From positions 17,657,001 through 17,721,000 of the forward strand of contig NC_071347.1 of NCBI RefSeq assembly GCF_027744825.2: a DNA stretch of 64,000 nt, read 5' to 3'. The DNA is from Synchiropus splendidus. Lineage: Eukaryota; Chordata; Actinopteri; Syngnathiformes; Callionymidae. The position numbers and the translations under genes were made by a program. The notes below the pieces were generated by a model. The model was not told where the DNA came from and searched no databases. It was given only the letters and a program-made list of their open reading frames with translations. Shown here piece by piece: positions 41,201 through 55,800 of this stretch. The first letter of the stretch is position 1. Each line of letters opens with the position of its first letter.

Positions 41201-44200
41201 CAGTCAACCTGTGACAGTTGAATAGAAGCCATTGCTCAGTGGTTATTAATCTCATGTTCATTCAAGCAGACCTGTCTGTTAAACACTGTACCAAGATGTT
41301 CCACCCTTAAGTAAGATTTGATCAGCATGACTATCAGGTTCTTCATGGCTATTACGCAGCCTGCTATCGGCACATCACAATCATCTGGTTTGGCCCGGAA
41401 ATGAAACACACTAAAACAAACCATCAACGTTGCAAAAAAAAAAAATCCCCATTCAATTACTCACCACTGAAGAGTTGAATGTCAAGAGAATTAGGAAACA
41501 GATGGGCAACGTCACTGCAGTTTGTCAGGTTGCTTTTACAGTTCACCCTTTCCCTCAGCACATCCAGACCAACAGACTCCCAAACAGCCGGAGTCCCTCG
41601 GGTCATTTTCATGCTGAACAATTTTGCTTTTATGGTCATGAAAATGCTTTTCCACTCCAGTATGACCACTTTGTTTGTAAAGACTACATATGAAATATGC
41701 ACATCCACAACTGATGCATTTTAAATACTCTACTACTACTCTACTACTTAACTGCTGGAAATATTCTGAGAAATATAATATTATAATAGTCATATCGCCC
41801 TAACTTTTTTGCAAAGCATCAGAATACGCCAAACTATGCAGCCATTTTATCTAGGTGCACAAGATAAACAATTTGAAACAGATAAGACTTGCACAAAGCC
41901 AACATTCCTTGCTGTTGGGCTTTGCTATGGTGAATTACACTACATTATAACTGCATTAGAATGAAGTGAACAAGTGATTCTGTTGACTAACACAGTCAAG
42001 ACACTTTGCTTGAAATGCGAGTGAAGCTCTACAAAAAACATTTGGACTATTATACTATTTCAGAGATCAACACTTTAATAGATGGCTTGTGTGATTAGTA
42101 ATGTTAGATACTAATACACTGTATTTTCAAATGCCACAAATGTCTGCAAATCTGCCCAGGAGCTGGATGGAAATAATGCTAGCTTTGTACACAGCCCTCG
42201 GAATGAACTTGAATTCATGTCATTTGTGCATTGTTCTCAGCTTAGAGAAAGTAAGTCTTTGTGGACAACTGCATTATTGTTGACTAGCAACCCAGCATGA
42301 CCCTGGTCACAAAGATTACCACCTTGATCCTACAAACAACGGCACAAATGCGAGCCCAGTGAGATGAGTGTTGAACCTGCCTCAAGCATACTCTCAGAGT
42401 ATTCATTACAAAGTGTCAGTCAAATACAACTGTCTTGACCAAAGGCACAAATATCAGCTTTAAATATAAACGTTATAAGATATCCGTTTACACGAGTTTC
42501 CCTGCAGATTAAGCTGTGAAATACAAAGTAGTTGTGACACTGTAATGAACTTCAATCACTCCAAGGATAATTTACTTTTTTTCCAAAGAATGTCAGTGAA
42601 CACCATTTAAACATTAAGTAGAGCATCACGAACTGTGAATGATCACCTCACCTTGCCTAATGCGAATTTCATGTTCCGGCTTAACGTCATCCATGAGTGA
42701 ACAGTATGCAAAACAGTGTTTGCAGAAACACTGCCAACTGTTTGGAAAAGCACACTCAACCTGAGCCTGGCATTGGTGAGGACAGACAAACCGTCTCCAC
42801 AAAAAGTCACAAGCCTAACAAAAGTGATCACCTGCGTCCCTGCAGCTGGGAAATGTTTTTCTGCATTTTCTTTTCCTGACACAGAATGAAAGTGGTGACT
42901 TAAATTAAAGCAAATTTCACTAAATAGTCAGATGGTTGTGTTCAGTATTACTTCGACAATGATTAGACAAAGTAAAATAGAATAGAGCAATGGCCAGTGG
43001 TCAGTTTATAGCAAAAGGACGACCTTTAACTTGGGCAATAGACCACTTCCTGCAAGAGAAATGCAAGGACGAGGCTCGAACTGAATCACACAAGCGGCCA
43101 AAAAACTAAACACAGTCCAGGCCAAACAGAGTTTACATTCAGTATACAGTCTACCACTCTGTTTTAAGTAGAAATGTGAAACTAAACAGTTGACCTTTTA
43201 ATTCTTTGTTTATCTTGGAGGCTAACTTTAGCACAGTAATCTTGGTCTCAATTCTAATATTATCTTGATGGGCAGCCATCACAGTTCAGGGCTTGTAGAC
43301 GACTGAACAACATTGACAGCAACAGCAAGCAGTTAAGAATATGTGAGATCAAACCTCAAACAGCAAAGAGCCGGGTTTACATCTGTGTACACATTTCCAA
43401 AAACAGTAAGCTCTGTCATATTGTCCAGCCTACACTTTCAACAATCTAATTACTTCACCACTTAGTTATGCAGCACTCTTATAACACAGGCCAAAAAGTG
43501 TTGCCAAAAAAGCTCTGGTTCATTTTAATTCTTTGCAGCTTCCTCCGGACAGGCCCGGGGGATGAGAGATGAATAGACAATACATGGCATCAATATTTTT
43601 GCTGCAAATGAAAAACGCAGAGTATCTCATTTACCAACAATAGCGGCTTTAATTACATTCGTGAATACATCTCAGTATTCATGAGCTGCAGGAAACACAA
43701 AGGCACCTCTTGGTGCTCTCGAGGCCAAAAGAACGCCATTTATAGATATTTGCACTTGAGCTGAAATCATCACTGTCGATTCACGTTTGACTAAATACGG
43801 TCACCGGCAAAATGTGCAGCTAGTAACTGTTCAAAAGTCAGAATCAACTTGCTTTCAGTCAAAAGCAACACTTGAACCACTACTACTTGAGTTATTAGAT
43901 GTACAACAGTCCAATTAAGTATTTTGAAAAGCCAGTACTTTTGGCAATTAAGGATATTCTTTTTAAGAGAAGGTAATGTACTGGTGCTTTGAAGGGTGCA
44001 GTAGAACCTTAAATAAAGTATGTCCCATCTTGTTTTCATCTTGGAATCACTCTTTAATTTTGGGTGTCAAGTTTTAGTTTAGTTTTAGTTTAGAGTTTAT
44101 TTGGAAAATATCTACATTTTTAAGTTGTTTTTGTATTTATTGACGTAGACAGTTTTAATGTGCATTGAGTTATTACAATAATGAAATAAGTGCCTACAGT

Positions 44201-47200
44201 CCAATCTTTCTGAGTCATAAAACCTACTGTCATTTCTTTTCTTTTCCTTCTGTTTCACACTCCAAAGAATACATGAATCTAATTCACTGTAGTCCAATCT
44301 TAGGCGCTCTTTGACTTGACTATAAAAATACAAAACAAAAAAGAATAATAAATGTTCTTTTAATAGTATAAAATGGTCACTTTTTTGTTTTTTCCACATT
44401 GGCTCATGATTTTTCTATTTACGCTCAGTCCACATCACAACTATAAAACTGTTAACACTATTCTCTTCCTTTCAGTGTTGACAAGGTTGACTGACGCCAA
44501 CCAAGAAGGCCGACAGTGACCCAGTTGAATGAAGAAGAATCCTGGCACTGTAAAAATGACAGGATTAGCCCTCAGATGGGGTCTTCATTAGTGGGTTACT
44601 CTCACTTTCATGGAAACCATGATATCACTAGTTGCAAAACAGAAACATTACTCCGGAACACTGTGTTCTGTGAACGAACTGAACCAGTAGTGCCTGTTGC
44701 CCATCGCTGGCTACTTATTCTCCATAACTTTGCCACAACAAACTGATACCAAATCATGTGGACACACTATTTAGGCACCAAAATAAAATACGATAAAACC
44801 AGTTGAATGATATCGGAGTATTCACTTTAAAATAAACGTTCATGACAGACCAGAGAAGACTCTTTGGTCAGCAACTTAATAATCTGTAAATACATAGATG
44901 TAATAGATGTAAATTCTACTACAAAAGCACTCCAAAAGTGTAAACATCTGCCTAGCTGCTATAGTACATCCCCAAAACAATCTTCCAATGAAAAAGTGTT
45001 CAATCAAAAAAAAAAAAAAAAAAAAAAAACTCTGAACCCAAATATTAATTTGGACAATGATGTTAAAGATTGCTCTAACAAAAAACCTGTCATCCAAATC
45101 CAAAGTTCTCAATTTAACCAAACCAGTGCAGTAAAATACATAACCTCCTTGGTGGCGGTAATAAACTAAACATCCCAAATCTGGTGTACAGCAGTTCCGA
45201 ACCTCATCTGGCATTTTGGTGACTCACACCAGAGCAGAACACATGGTACGTTCTTCATGGGCTTTATAAAGTGATGACTGAGGACAAGGTAGCAGTGTCA
45301 TTATGAGTCACACTATGTTTTTCGGAATCAAGAAAAACAGCAGAAAACTCCTTAATAAGGTACGTGTCGTAATACAGTGAAGAATAACTGCATATAAAAC
45401 AGAAGGCACTTCACATGCATGTCTGTTCATGACATATTGCCATATTGCTGGTATGTTTGCAACCCTCAAAGTGCCTATTTGTTCGAGCACAGACAGAAGC
45501 CAAAACAAGGTATTTTTCTACTTAAATGTTCCACTGTTGTGTTAAAGTCTGGCCATAAATAATTCCATGGTACTGGTCTTGACAGTCCCAGTGTCTTACA
45601 AGCGGAGTAACTATGAAGGGAAAAATATTGTTTTTCTCCTTCAGCTTTTTCCCCTTGAAGTCTCCTTCAACTCGATTCCACCAAGGACACATTTTAGTGA
45701 AATATACGCTTCAAGCAAATCAATTATCCTCAACTAGTCAGTCAAGGTTGCATGGTAATGTTGAGATGATGGTACAATATGTGATGTATTACAGGCAGTC
45801 TGAACTGGGGTAAGTGGGAGGCTGGACACCACATGCTTTCCCGTGAGGAAGGAGACAAAGAAAGACAAAAGAGGATTTGAGTCAACATGCAACTTTAAAG
45901 GATTTGACACTGCAGCACGCACACTTGGTCGCTGGAAGTTTGAGGTCATTCCAGCCTGGGTTTCCATTGAACTGGCTTGAACATCAATCATTTATGATGC
46001 TTCATTAAATGAAAGTTAGCAAACCTCTAATTCAATGCCAGATGTTATGTTCTGAGCTACAATGTTTTATTGAAATTACATACCCAGTAAAAACAGGGTC
46101 AAGGCAAACAACAAAATAAATAATATTCGTTCTGACTCAGCCTGTCAAGCTACAAAGACAAGACCAACTTTAAAACCCTTTGAAAGCATAAATGAGCTAA
46201 AAAAAACCTGAATAGCACAGTACATTCGGACTTAGTCACACTCCCAAATTTTAAACACAATTTCGCGTTTTGGATAACAAGCTGTTTATACCTCTTTGTT
46301 AAGAACAAAGATCTTTTTTCACGTGATATGCATTTTCAAGAGCTACCTTGACAGCAATAGAAGCACGCACACCCAATTACAAAGATATAAATACACTTTC
46401 ATCATGTGATACGGTGTGACTATTTGGCTGGCTCAACTGAGCATTTCAGGGTCACAGAGACAGGTTTTCTGCTGGATCATAAGCAGCTATAGATAGTCTC
46501 TCAACAGATGTGGAACTAGCAAATCCATAACAGTGTCTTGGTCAAGGTTGAGGAAGGCCTTCTCGCTTTTGTGACTAGCATAGATTAGCATACGGTCTAA
46601 ATCAAAGTGGAGTGGGTGTAACTACAGAAAGTATTACAAAATATGAATATGAAAAATGTTGCGCTTTATGCACAACATTGTTTTACATGGAATAACGTCT
46701 GGCACGATTCTTAAATGTATTATCCATGCAGTGACACACGTTATTTTAAAACAAGATTCTGTATTGAGTAAAGTGATATGGTGGCGCAGCAACAAGTGGC
46801 CAATTATGACAATATATTTGGTAATCTCAGCCATACACTATTTTATATATCTTTGAATCCACAACTAATAATACAAAGCCTTTTAAAATCTGCGTTCATT
46901 CATTCATTTTATTATTTATTATTATATTAAATGTGTCACTGGTGGCTCACACAACATTTATCCTGCCAGAGGAAGTAGCGTTATTACTCATAGTTTAGTG
47001 ATGACAAGCCTTCAATGGTAAAACACAATGAAATTCTAGAAAACCAAAATGTGGGAGGAAAAAAACAACCATGCAGCAAATTAATACAAGGAAGAAGAAA
47101 AAGTGTGTCAAGACCCACAAGAGCAAGGGTTGTAGCGTCATTATCAGGAACTGGAGGTGTTTACAGATAGTAAAATATTGTCACATTATTAACTGTCTCT

Positions 47201-48427
47201 TTGACGCAAAGGAGAGTGGGGGCAAATAATTATCCAAACACAATTCTGAAGTTTAGGAAAAAAATCCATGAAGGTTTTATTTATTTATTATGATGAACAC
47301 AAATGTCATTCATGCAAGATGTTGTACTTGGCCGCTATGTCAAACTTTGATACGATTATTAAATGAATCTGAAGCCCCCCTCACAATTTATAATGGCTTG
47401 AGAACTGAATAAAAAACAAAGGAAGCACATTCACATGCAATTTCTAAGCAATCATAGCTGTGCGAAACATAGTGTCTATTATGTGAAATGGTTTTACATT
47501 TAAGTTTTCAGGTAAAAAAATACAGACCTAGTGGTGCAGATATATATTGATAAATAGATAACCTTGGGAGTGAATGTTTGCCTGATATTTAATTGTATTT
47601 ATTATTCATTTTGTAAAGAATGCCAGACAAACCAGAGCCCTACAGTCATCTGAGATATTATGTCCCCATCTGCAATTGGATCTGCTTCGTGGTTCTTCAG
47701 GATCACGTCCTGATCCATCACCCGAACCCACCAGCTAACATGACATAAGCCAGAGTTTCTGACAGTGGCTGCTACCCCTAAAGGAGAAACTATCTACTAG
47801 GGAACTAGGGCAACCGAATTGTTGGTTTGGTGGTTTGGTGACAGTTGTGTGGCAAGGTCTGATAAGCAAGTGAAATTATATTCAAAGAGAGGTAAGAATA
47901 AATTATTGACTTGAATTGATCAGCCGTTTTAAGGCGATTCTTACGAGGAAGCATCAAAACATCAGCAGTTTACTTGTCCATCCCTTTTTGGTTACACACC
48001 CCTTTAGACTCAAGACTTACGATACGATGAAGCACTAAACAATGCAACGCTGAAAAACGTTGCCACATGCTTTTCAATATCTCCTATACGATGCCAACCG
48101 CACTCGGAGTCACTTGAAGAACACGTAAAAGCACGGTAGGATCGTGCTGGTTACACAGAGGAGCACATGCGACACCAAACCAGCAGGTAGTACACAAGCC
48201 AATCCCAGCTAACTGGGGCGAGCTAGTAGACAGGCTAGCAGGAGAAAAGCTACCGCTAGCTAGCAGCTTGACAGGAGGCATCAGGGCATCCGCGGAACCT
48301 GCGGTCACAGCGCGTCACACATGCTGTCGCCACGTACATTTAATATAACCTTACCTTTAGAGTAGAGCGATTTGGGCGAATTGAGGTCGAGGTCGGAGCT
48401 GAGGAGGGATATAAAATCAGAGGGCAT
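30249..48427 (-). CDS. nfat5: Nuclear factor of activated T cells 5 (TonEBP)
   Basis: Exons in transcript order: 48355-48427, 39486-39614, 36487-37096, 35420-35603, 35072-35262, 34703-34875, 34403-34537, 34279-34331, 34069-34201, 33131-33306, 30911-33050, 30249-30619. The total is 4368 bp, giving 1455 aa (human about 1531), with every phase matching. The N-terminus [15 protein letters not shown] is as in NFAT5. The nuclear localisation signal [12 protein letters not shown] is at 221-232. The Rel homology domain runs from about 295 to 560, with the DNA-contact loop [16 protein letters not shown] at 308-323 and KKKSTRAR in the middle. VIKTE at 568-572 fits a SUMO consensus. The large Gln-rich activation domain (exons 11-12) has polyglutamine runs coded at about 32030-32480. 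Known role: hypertonicity-induced transcription factor. Intron 1 (39615-48354) is the longest. Confidence 0.97.
32026..32480 (-). repeat. Polyglutamine-coding CAG/CAA repeat tract in nfat5 exon 11
   Basis: On the minus strand the region is a long series of CAG and CAA codons broken by Leu, Ile, Met and His. It includes an uninterrupted run of 15 glutamines at about 32230-32275. It lies in the transactivation domain, and length variation is likely. Confidence 0.85.
33430..33655 (+). mobile_element. Non-LTR retrotransposon 3' tail relic
   Basis: It lies in the nfat5 intron between exons 9 and 10. The sequence ends TTGCCTCACTGTGGAATAAATAAAGGTCATCTAAAC, written in full only because it is read as two parts: TTGCCTCACTGTGG and AATAAATAAAGGTCATC. 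This is the typical terminus of fish LINE elements (TGCCCCACTGTGGGAT...AATAAAG). No coding frame remains. Confidence 0.5.
35941..36310. repeat. Unidentified repeat, copy A (nfat5 intron 3)
   Basis: It shares a long collinear similarity with 38373-38730. Shared blocks include ATATGGAGTAAAA, CATCTACCGGG, ACTACCA[GA]CCTCAGCAACAAC, GGGCACGAGGGGGGCATAT and TGTGTTGTGCAACAACATCA. It ends at a small palindrome, TGTTGTGCAACAACA. Family unknown. Confidence 0.8.
38373..38730. repeat. Unidentified repeat, copy B (nfat5 intron 2)
   Basis: Second copy, in the same orientation as copy A, so the two flank nfat5 exon 3 (36487-37096) as direct repeats. It is less than perfectly conserved, with small indels. 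A related fragment (GCTTGACAGTCTTATGAT near 38326 and GCTTGACAGTCTTGTGAT near 38757) suggests the repeat extends further or is nested. Confidence 0.8.
39615..48354 (-). other. nfat5 intron 1
   Basis: This is an 8.7 kb intron between the 24-residue first coding exon and exon 2. No exon, RNA gene or clear element was recognised inside. A 24-base A run lies at 45006-45029. Confidence 0.6.
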
Positions 48428-49106
48428 CGCAGCTCTTCATCGAGGGGAGGGGAAGAGGACACTCTCCAGAAGAAACCTATTCTGTCTCGCTCAACTCATA
48501 AACACGGCGTGGTCACCGCGGAATGTCAATGATGGACGCCGTGCAGCGTCCAAACGAGAACTGAGACGTGGAATGAAACTTTCTACGGCTAAAAACAAAT
48601 CCCGTTATCCAGCACGTCTCACGTTGGTGTGTCTGATGAGGAGACACACACACACACACACAAACACGGCTGCTCAGCCCCTAGCCCCTCCCCTTTCTCT
48701 TGGTGACGAGCATGCGCAGATGAGACGGCTATGGTATCCAAAATAGAGGGCTTCTCAGAATTAGAATTCAAAGTGATCGTTTGGAGTTGACGTTTAACGC
48801 CATCGGTTCACGTGACCAACTGAATCCCTATTTTAGACCTAGTTTCTAGCAAATATTTTCTGACTGAAATATGTTTCCACTGAGAAATGTAATCTGCAGT
48901 TGTTATTTTTTCAACAGCATAATGATGGCAGGGAACGAAAAGGGATAAACAGAACAGAAAGACGTCTGGAATCTAATTGAAACTCACTTTGACATAGACC
49001 CTAATCAAGTTTTCCGCATACCGAATGACAATAAATTAATATAAATAGATAAAATAAAAACCAAGAACGATAATGGTAACAATGACGGGTTATTGTAAAT
49101 CAGTAA

Positions 49107-49144
<38 letters not shown>

Positions 49145-49149
49145 GTAAT

Positions 49150-49410
49150 AATATAATAATAATAACAGGCCAATATTGAGAACATCCAGTCAGTTGAAAG
49201 GCAACATACACAGGAACAGCTTCTTCCCCTCGGCCGTCAGACTGTTGAATTCGTGAACAGCCTTGTTGTTATTTTATTTTATTTATTTATTTTTATTTTA
49301 CTTTACTTTATTTTATTATTTACTTTTGGACTGCACGTTATTCCAAAACACTTTCCTAGTTAGTGGGCTCCCCACTGACCATGGCAATAAATTTGATTCT
49401 GATTCTGAAT
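49150..49410 (+). mobile_element. Non-LTR retrotransposon 3' end
   Basis: The segment encodes RNSFFPSAVRLLNS followed by a stop (49213-49257), the standard last residues of many fish LINE ORF2 proteins. It ends in the tail AATAAATTTGATTCTGATTC (about 49385-49404) with ATTCTG repeats, the usual 3' terminus. It is strongly 5'-truncated. Confidence 0.8.
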
Positions 49411-50527
49411 ACATGAACACACACACACACACACAAAAATCCTATTTGCACTCACATTGGCTAATGAGTCTGTGAGAGAGATGTTCATAGGCCACAACAT
49501 TTCCCAGTGTGGAGAACCAAAACTTTAGCTGTGGTAAAGTCTTTGTTTTTCACTGAGTTATGATAAGTGTCCTCCTCAGCATCAAACAAATTTGCTTCCA
49601 CTCTGATGGAAGAGCGTTGAGTGTTTGTGGATCACCCTGTACAAATAAATGTGGACAATAATTCCATTGTTTTAAACCCTTGCATTTGTTTTTTTGTCTT
49701 GTAAATACGGGAAATGTTCCCGTTTTTAAATGATATTTTACAGTGCTAGTTGATTATTTTCAGAAATTTCTCACCTTGACATGTAACAACCATCTGGACA
49801 TTCTACCATTGACTTTATGAGATGACCTCTTTTGCTCTGGCTCCTGTATATATTGCAGAAATGTTGACTTTTAAATATTGACTTAAATTCAAAAGTGACA
49901 GTGCTGTCTCCAACCAAAACACAGCATGTAACTAAAAAAAAAAACCACTTTTAAAACAGTCATAATACATATTTAAAAAATGAATTATATATGCATGTAT
50001 TTGTAAATGCATTATGTGTATATAAGTATGAGTAAAGATATGTAATATTTATTTTCAATCATGTAGAGTGTATTGTATGCATTTGATATGTGTTTGTCAA
50101 TTTTCTTTGTTTAAAGTTTTAGTTAACGTTTGTACTGTAGTGTACAACTACACACTGAAACAACTTCACACTGAACGCATTCATACTTCTGGCCACATGA
50201 GTAAGCCTAATTTACATTCAAGCTTCTGGTCAGCAAGAGGAAGTTTGCCCATACTAGTACGGTGACTTGCAGCCTCTGTTTAAAAAAAGAAAAAGACAAA
50301 AAAAAGAAGGATAAATACCCATTAACATTGTAACATATAGTACTCTTGTGGTGTGACTAGGAATTCACTACTCTTTGAATTATACGCTCTATATTATATA
50401 AATATACTAATTGACATTGACATTGTATATAAATATTCTATCATTTTATTATTTAATATGCAGGTATAAACCTGAAATACAGTTCATATTAATACAAATG
50501 AAGCTCCAGACGCGCCACAGTTTAGAC

Positions 50528-50580
50528 TTCATCTCCCAGAATGCAGTTTGCTTTCGTCATGGTGTTGTTACGGAAGTGCT
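50528..50580 (+). promoter_or_regulatory. wwox proximal promoter: ZNF143-like and ETS sites
   Basis: CTTCATCTCCCAGAATGCAG (50528-50547) resembles the ZNF143/STAF element (ACTACAATTCCCAGAATGC). CGGAAGTG (50571-50578) is an ETS core. Both lie within 160 bp upstream of the wwox start codon, with no TATA box. Role inferred from motif identity and position. Confidence 0.6.
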
Positions 50581-50584
50581 GTGA

Positions 50585-52879
<2,295 letters not shown>

Positions 52880-55800
52880 GTGAGTTTCTCAAAATGATCT
52901 TCCTTCTTCCCAAGTGAGAGTCAAAAAGTTTTACAGTGTAATTCTCCGACACAAACAGCAGGTGGTGATGTTATACCGCATTGTGAAAAATGCCATTAAT
53001 ACCAACATTTATCAGTATCTGACTCAGAAATGTAACGCATAGACGGAACAAATCACTCTTTAATACTGTACACGATTACATTGAACTTCATTAGCGCAGC
53101 CGAATTGAATGTCCTGCAAACCCCCGTCTCTCCATTATTATAGTCTGGGAATGAATCTCCTGCTTTCACTCAGATACGCACACAGCTGACCATTTGTTCA
53201 GGCTTTCCTCTTTTCTTTCCATGACAGATAACAATGGACAACATGAGGGAAATCAAAAAAACATAAAACCCTTAATTGTCTTCATATTCAAATCCTTTGT
53301 AGCCCGGAAAGTTACTGCAGTGTAATTGCTGTGTTTATTATGAGGTGCTGCACTGTAGGTTTTTAACGGCACGTCTGGGACCGTCATAGAACGGGGAAGC
53401 TTGTGAACTTAATTGCCATCCTGACCTCCATGTTTTCTCATCTGTCTGTCTAGACCCCTTAATTCAAAAAAATGCATGAATTAGAAGACTGAGCTCATTT
53501 AAATGTTGACATGGAATTGAAGTCCTGTTGGTCACAGACATTATCCTGCAACTAAAATCTGATCTATCTTCAATGAAGTTTCATTCTTACTATTTGATAG
53601 AAACATGATCATTGTATTCAATTCAAATAGAATTCAAATAGAAAAATACACCAGAAATAAGAGCATACGAAAAAAAATAGCTGTGTGAAGCAAAAACAAA
53701 GAGGAAAATGTACTTCCTCCATCCCTCTGTCATCCTGTTCAGGGTTGCGGGGAGTGCTGGTGTCTTTCTCAGTTTTCTTCTCAAGTGTTGCTTTCCTGAG
53801 TGATTTATGTTTGACTTCGTTTATTGTGGTAATTTCCAAGTGTTTTTCCCCAGTTTTTGAAAGTGTTACTTTTATCCTTTTTTTAAATCAATGTATTTTT
53901 TCAGATTTTTTTTTGTGTTTTTTCCCAGAATAATGTTCTTTTTTCATGAAGGTTGTGCTTCTTATTCCCTTAATGGGACTAAGCGGTGGTTAACTGAAGA
54001 TGTATGTATGTATGTATGTACCCACCCTCAACAACTCTTAGCACTGAAGCTCCTTCTTAGTTATTTTGTCTTTTCCACCCGCACTGTGGACACATTGCTC
54101 TGCAGTGGTCAGAAGAAAGGCTGGCAGGTGGCCCAGTCCAGAGACCCTTCTGTCGCTGCAAATGCTCCTGGTGATATAAAAAGTGTCTGACTTTACTGTG
54201 TTCAGAACTGGTCTTTAGTCGCAGTCACCCAGTGTGTCAATGCTGACCTATGCCCCCCATTGACAGCCCCAAAAAACAGCATCTTAAGGCAAGTTAAAAT
54301 GTTATTCTTGATCTAGTTAGTGAGAAATGGGTCAAGTGTCAACTGTGTCAAGAGGAATGTTACAACTGTGCTCACTGAAGGAGTTGATGAGTCACATTTT
54401 GACAGTGATTTGCTTTAGTCCTCCATTCGTTCTGTACTTTCTCAATTGTTATGGGGATGATGTGTCACGTGGCAGTAATATTAGTTGTATGACACCAAAT
54501 ATTGCATTTTCTTTCCCTCTGAAAAGAAATAAATATTATGGCACAGAAACAGTACATAAAAACTTAACATCCTTTCAAATCATGGAGTAAACCTGACATA
54601 TATAGGCGAATAAATAACAATTTTTTTAACGCTACCACTGAGTTTTCAACACTAGAGGGCACAGAAGATCCACTATGTTGGCGCTGAAGTTCGAAACCCA
54701 TTTTAATTGTTCACATTGTCCCAATTTAGCTTAAAATAACAATAGAATGGGAATCAAAATGCACATTTAACATGGTCTGTAATGTATTCAGCGAATGAAA
54801 ATGAGTTTGGAAAAGAAAGAAGAGTTTAAAAATGAATATATCACACAATGTTGGAACGAGACCCAGACGTTTTTCAACGCTGGTAAATTCTTATTATCCC
54901 CGCATTAACACAACCTTTGTTACCCCCCTCCTCGTATTAACGATGGAGCACCTCTTAATTAACTATATTCTTCTAGTAATTGTTCCAACTTGTGTGACAT
55001 TCCTCCAGTGAAATGTGGTTATGCCAATTGGTCGGACCCACTTAGCATTCTAATGGCATCAATAGTGTTTTAATCCCAGTGTCAAGGCTATTTCCATTTT
55101 CTTCACTGCTTATGTGCCACTGGAAATGTGACATTTGTATTAGTAATGGTAGGCCATTATTTAATTAGCACATTTACATTTGGGCCCTGTAATTCAGTTC
55201 TTAATGCCGGCTCACACGAGAAGCACATATAGGAGTTTATTTATGCATGAAATGTCACTGTCTGTGATTTTGTGGCCAAGCTCTGAGCTCCATCGCAATA
55301 GTGCTGCGAGCAGCGGCGTTAATGTGGTTTCTCCTGCCGATGTGATCACTGCGCTCGATCCACAACATTAGTCTTCCTCTCCCGGCTCCCTTTTAAATTA
55401 AAAACCAGTGCAAACCCGAGTGGTGTTTTTAATTGTGATAATGGAAATAAATTATCGCCGTTTGTTTTCCTCACAATTTCTCTGATTCTCAAGCACTTCC
55501 TCCTCGTTCGAAAGGTTTTCCCTGCTCCTATAGACTCGTGGTTGTACACCTGTACCCGCCATTGATTCTTAAGTGGCTTTGACCCAAGACAGAGTCGCCT
55601 ATCCATCCCCATTACCAACTCCTGCTCCAACTCTAATTCCCCTCTTATCAACTAACTGTCTGGTTATTTACTGACCACAGTCTATGAAGAAGTCTCATGA
55701 GCGCTTTGCTTTTGAGACTTTTAAAGTAATAGGTGGTTTGATTTTGGAAAGCTTATGCATGTACAGTAAGCAGCGGCATATTATTTTATGAACTGTTATT

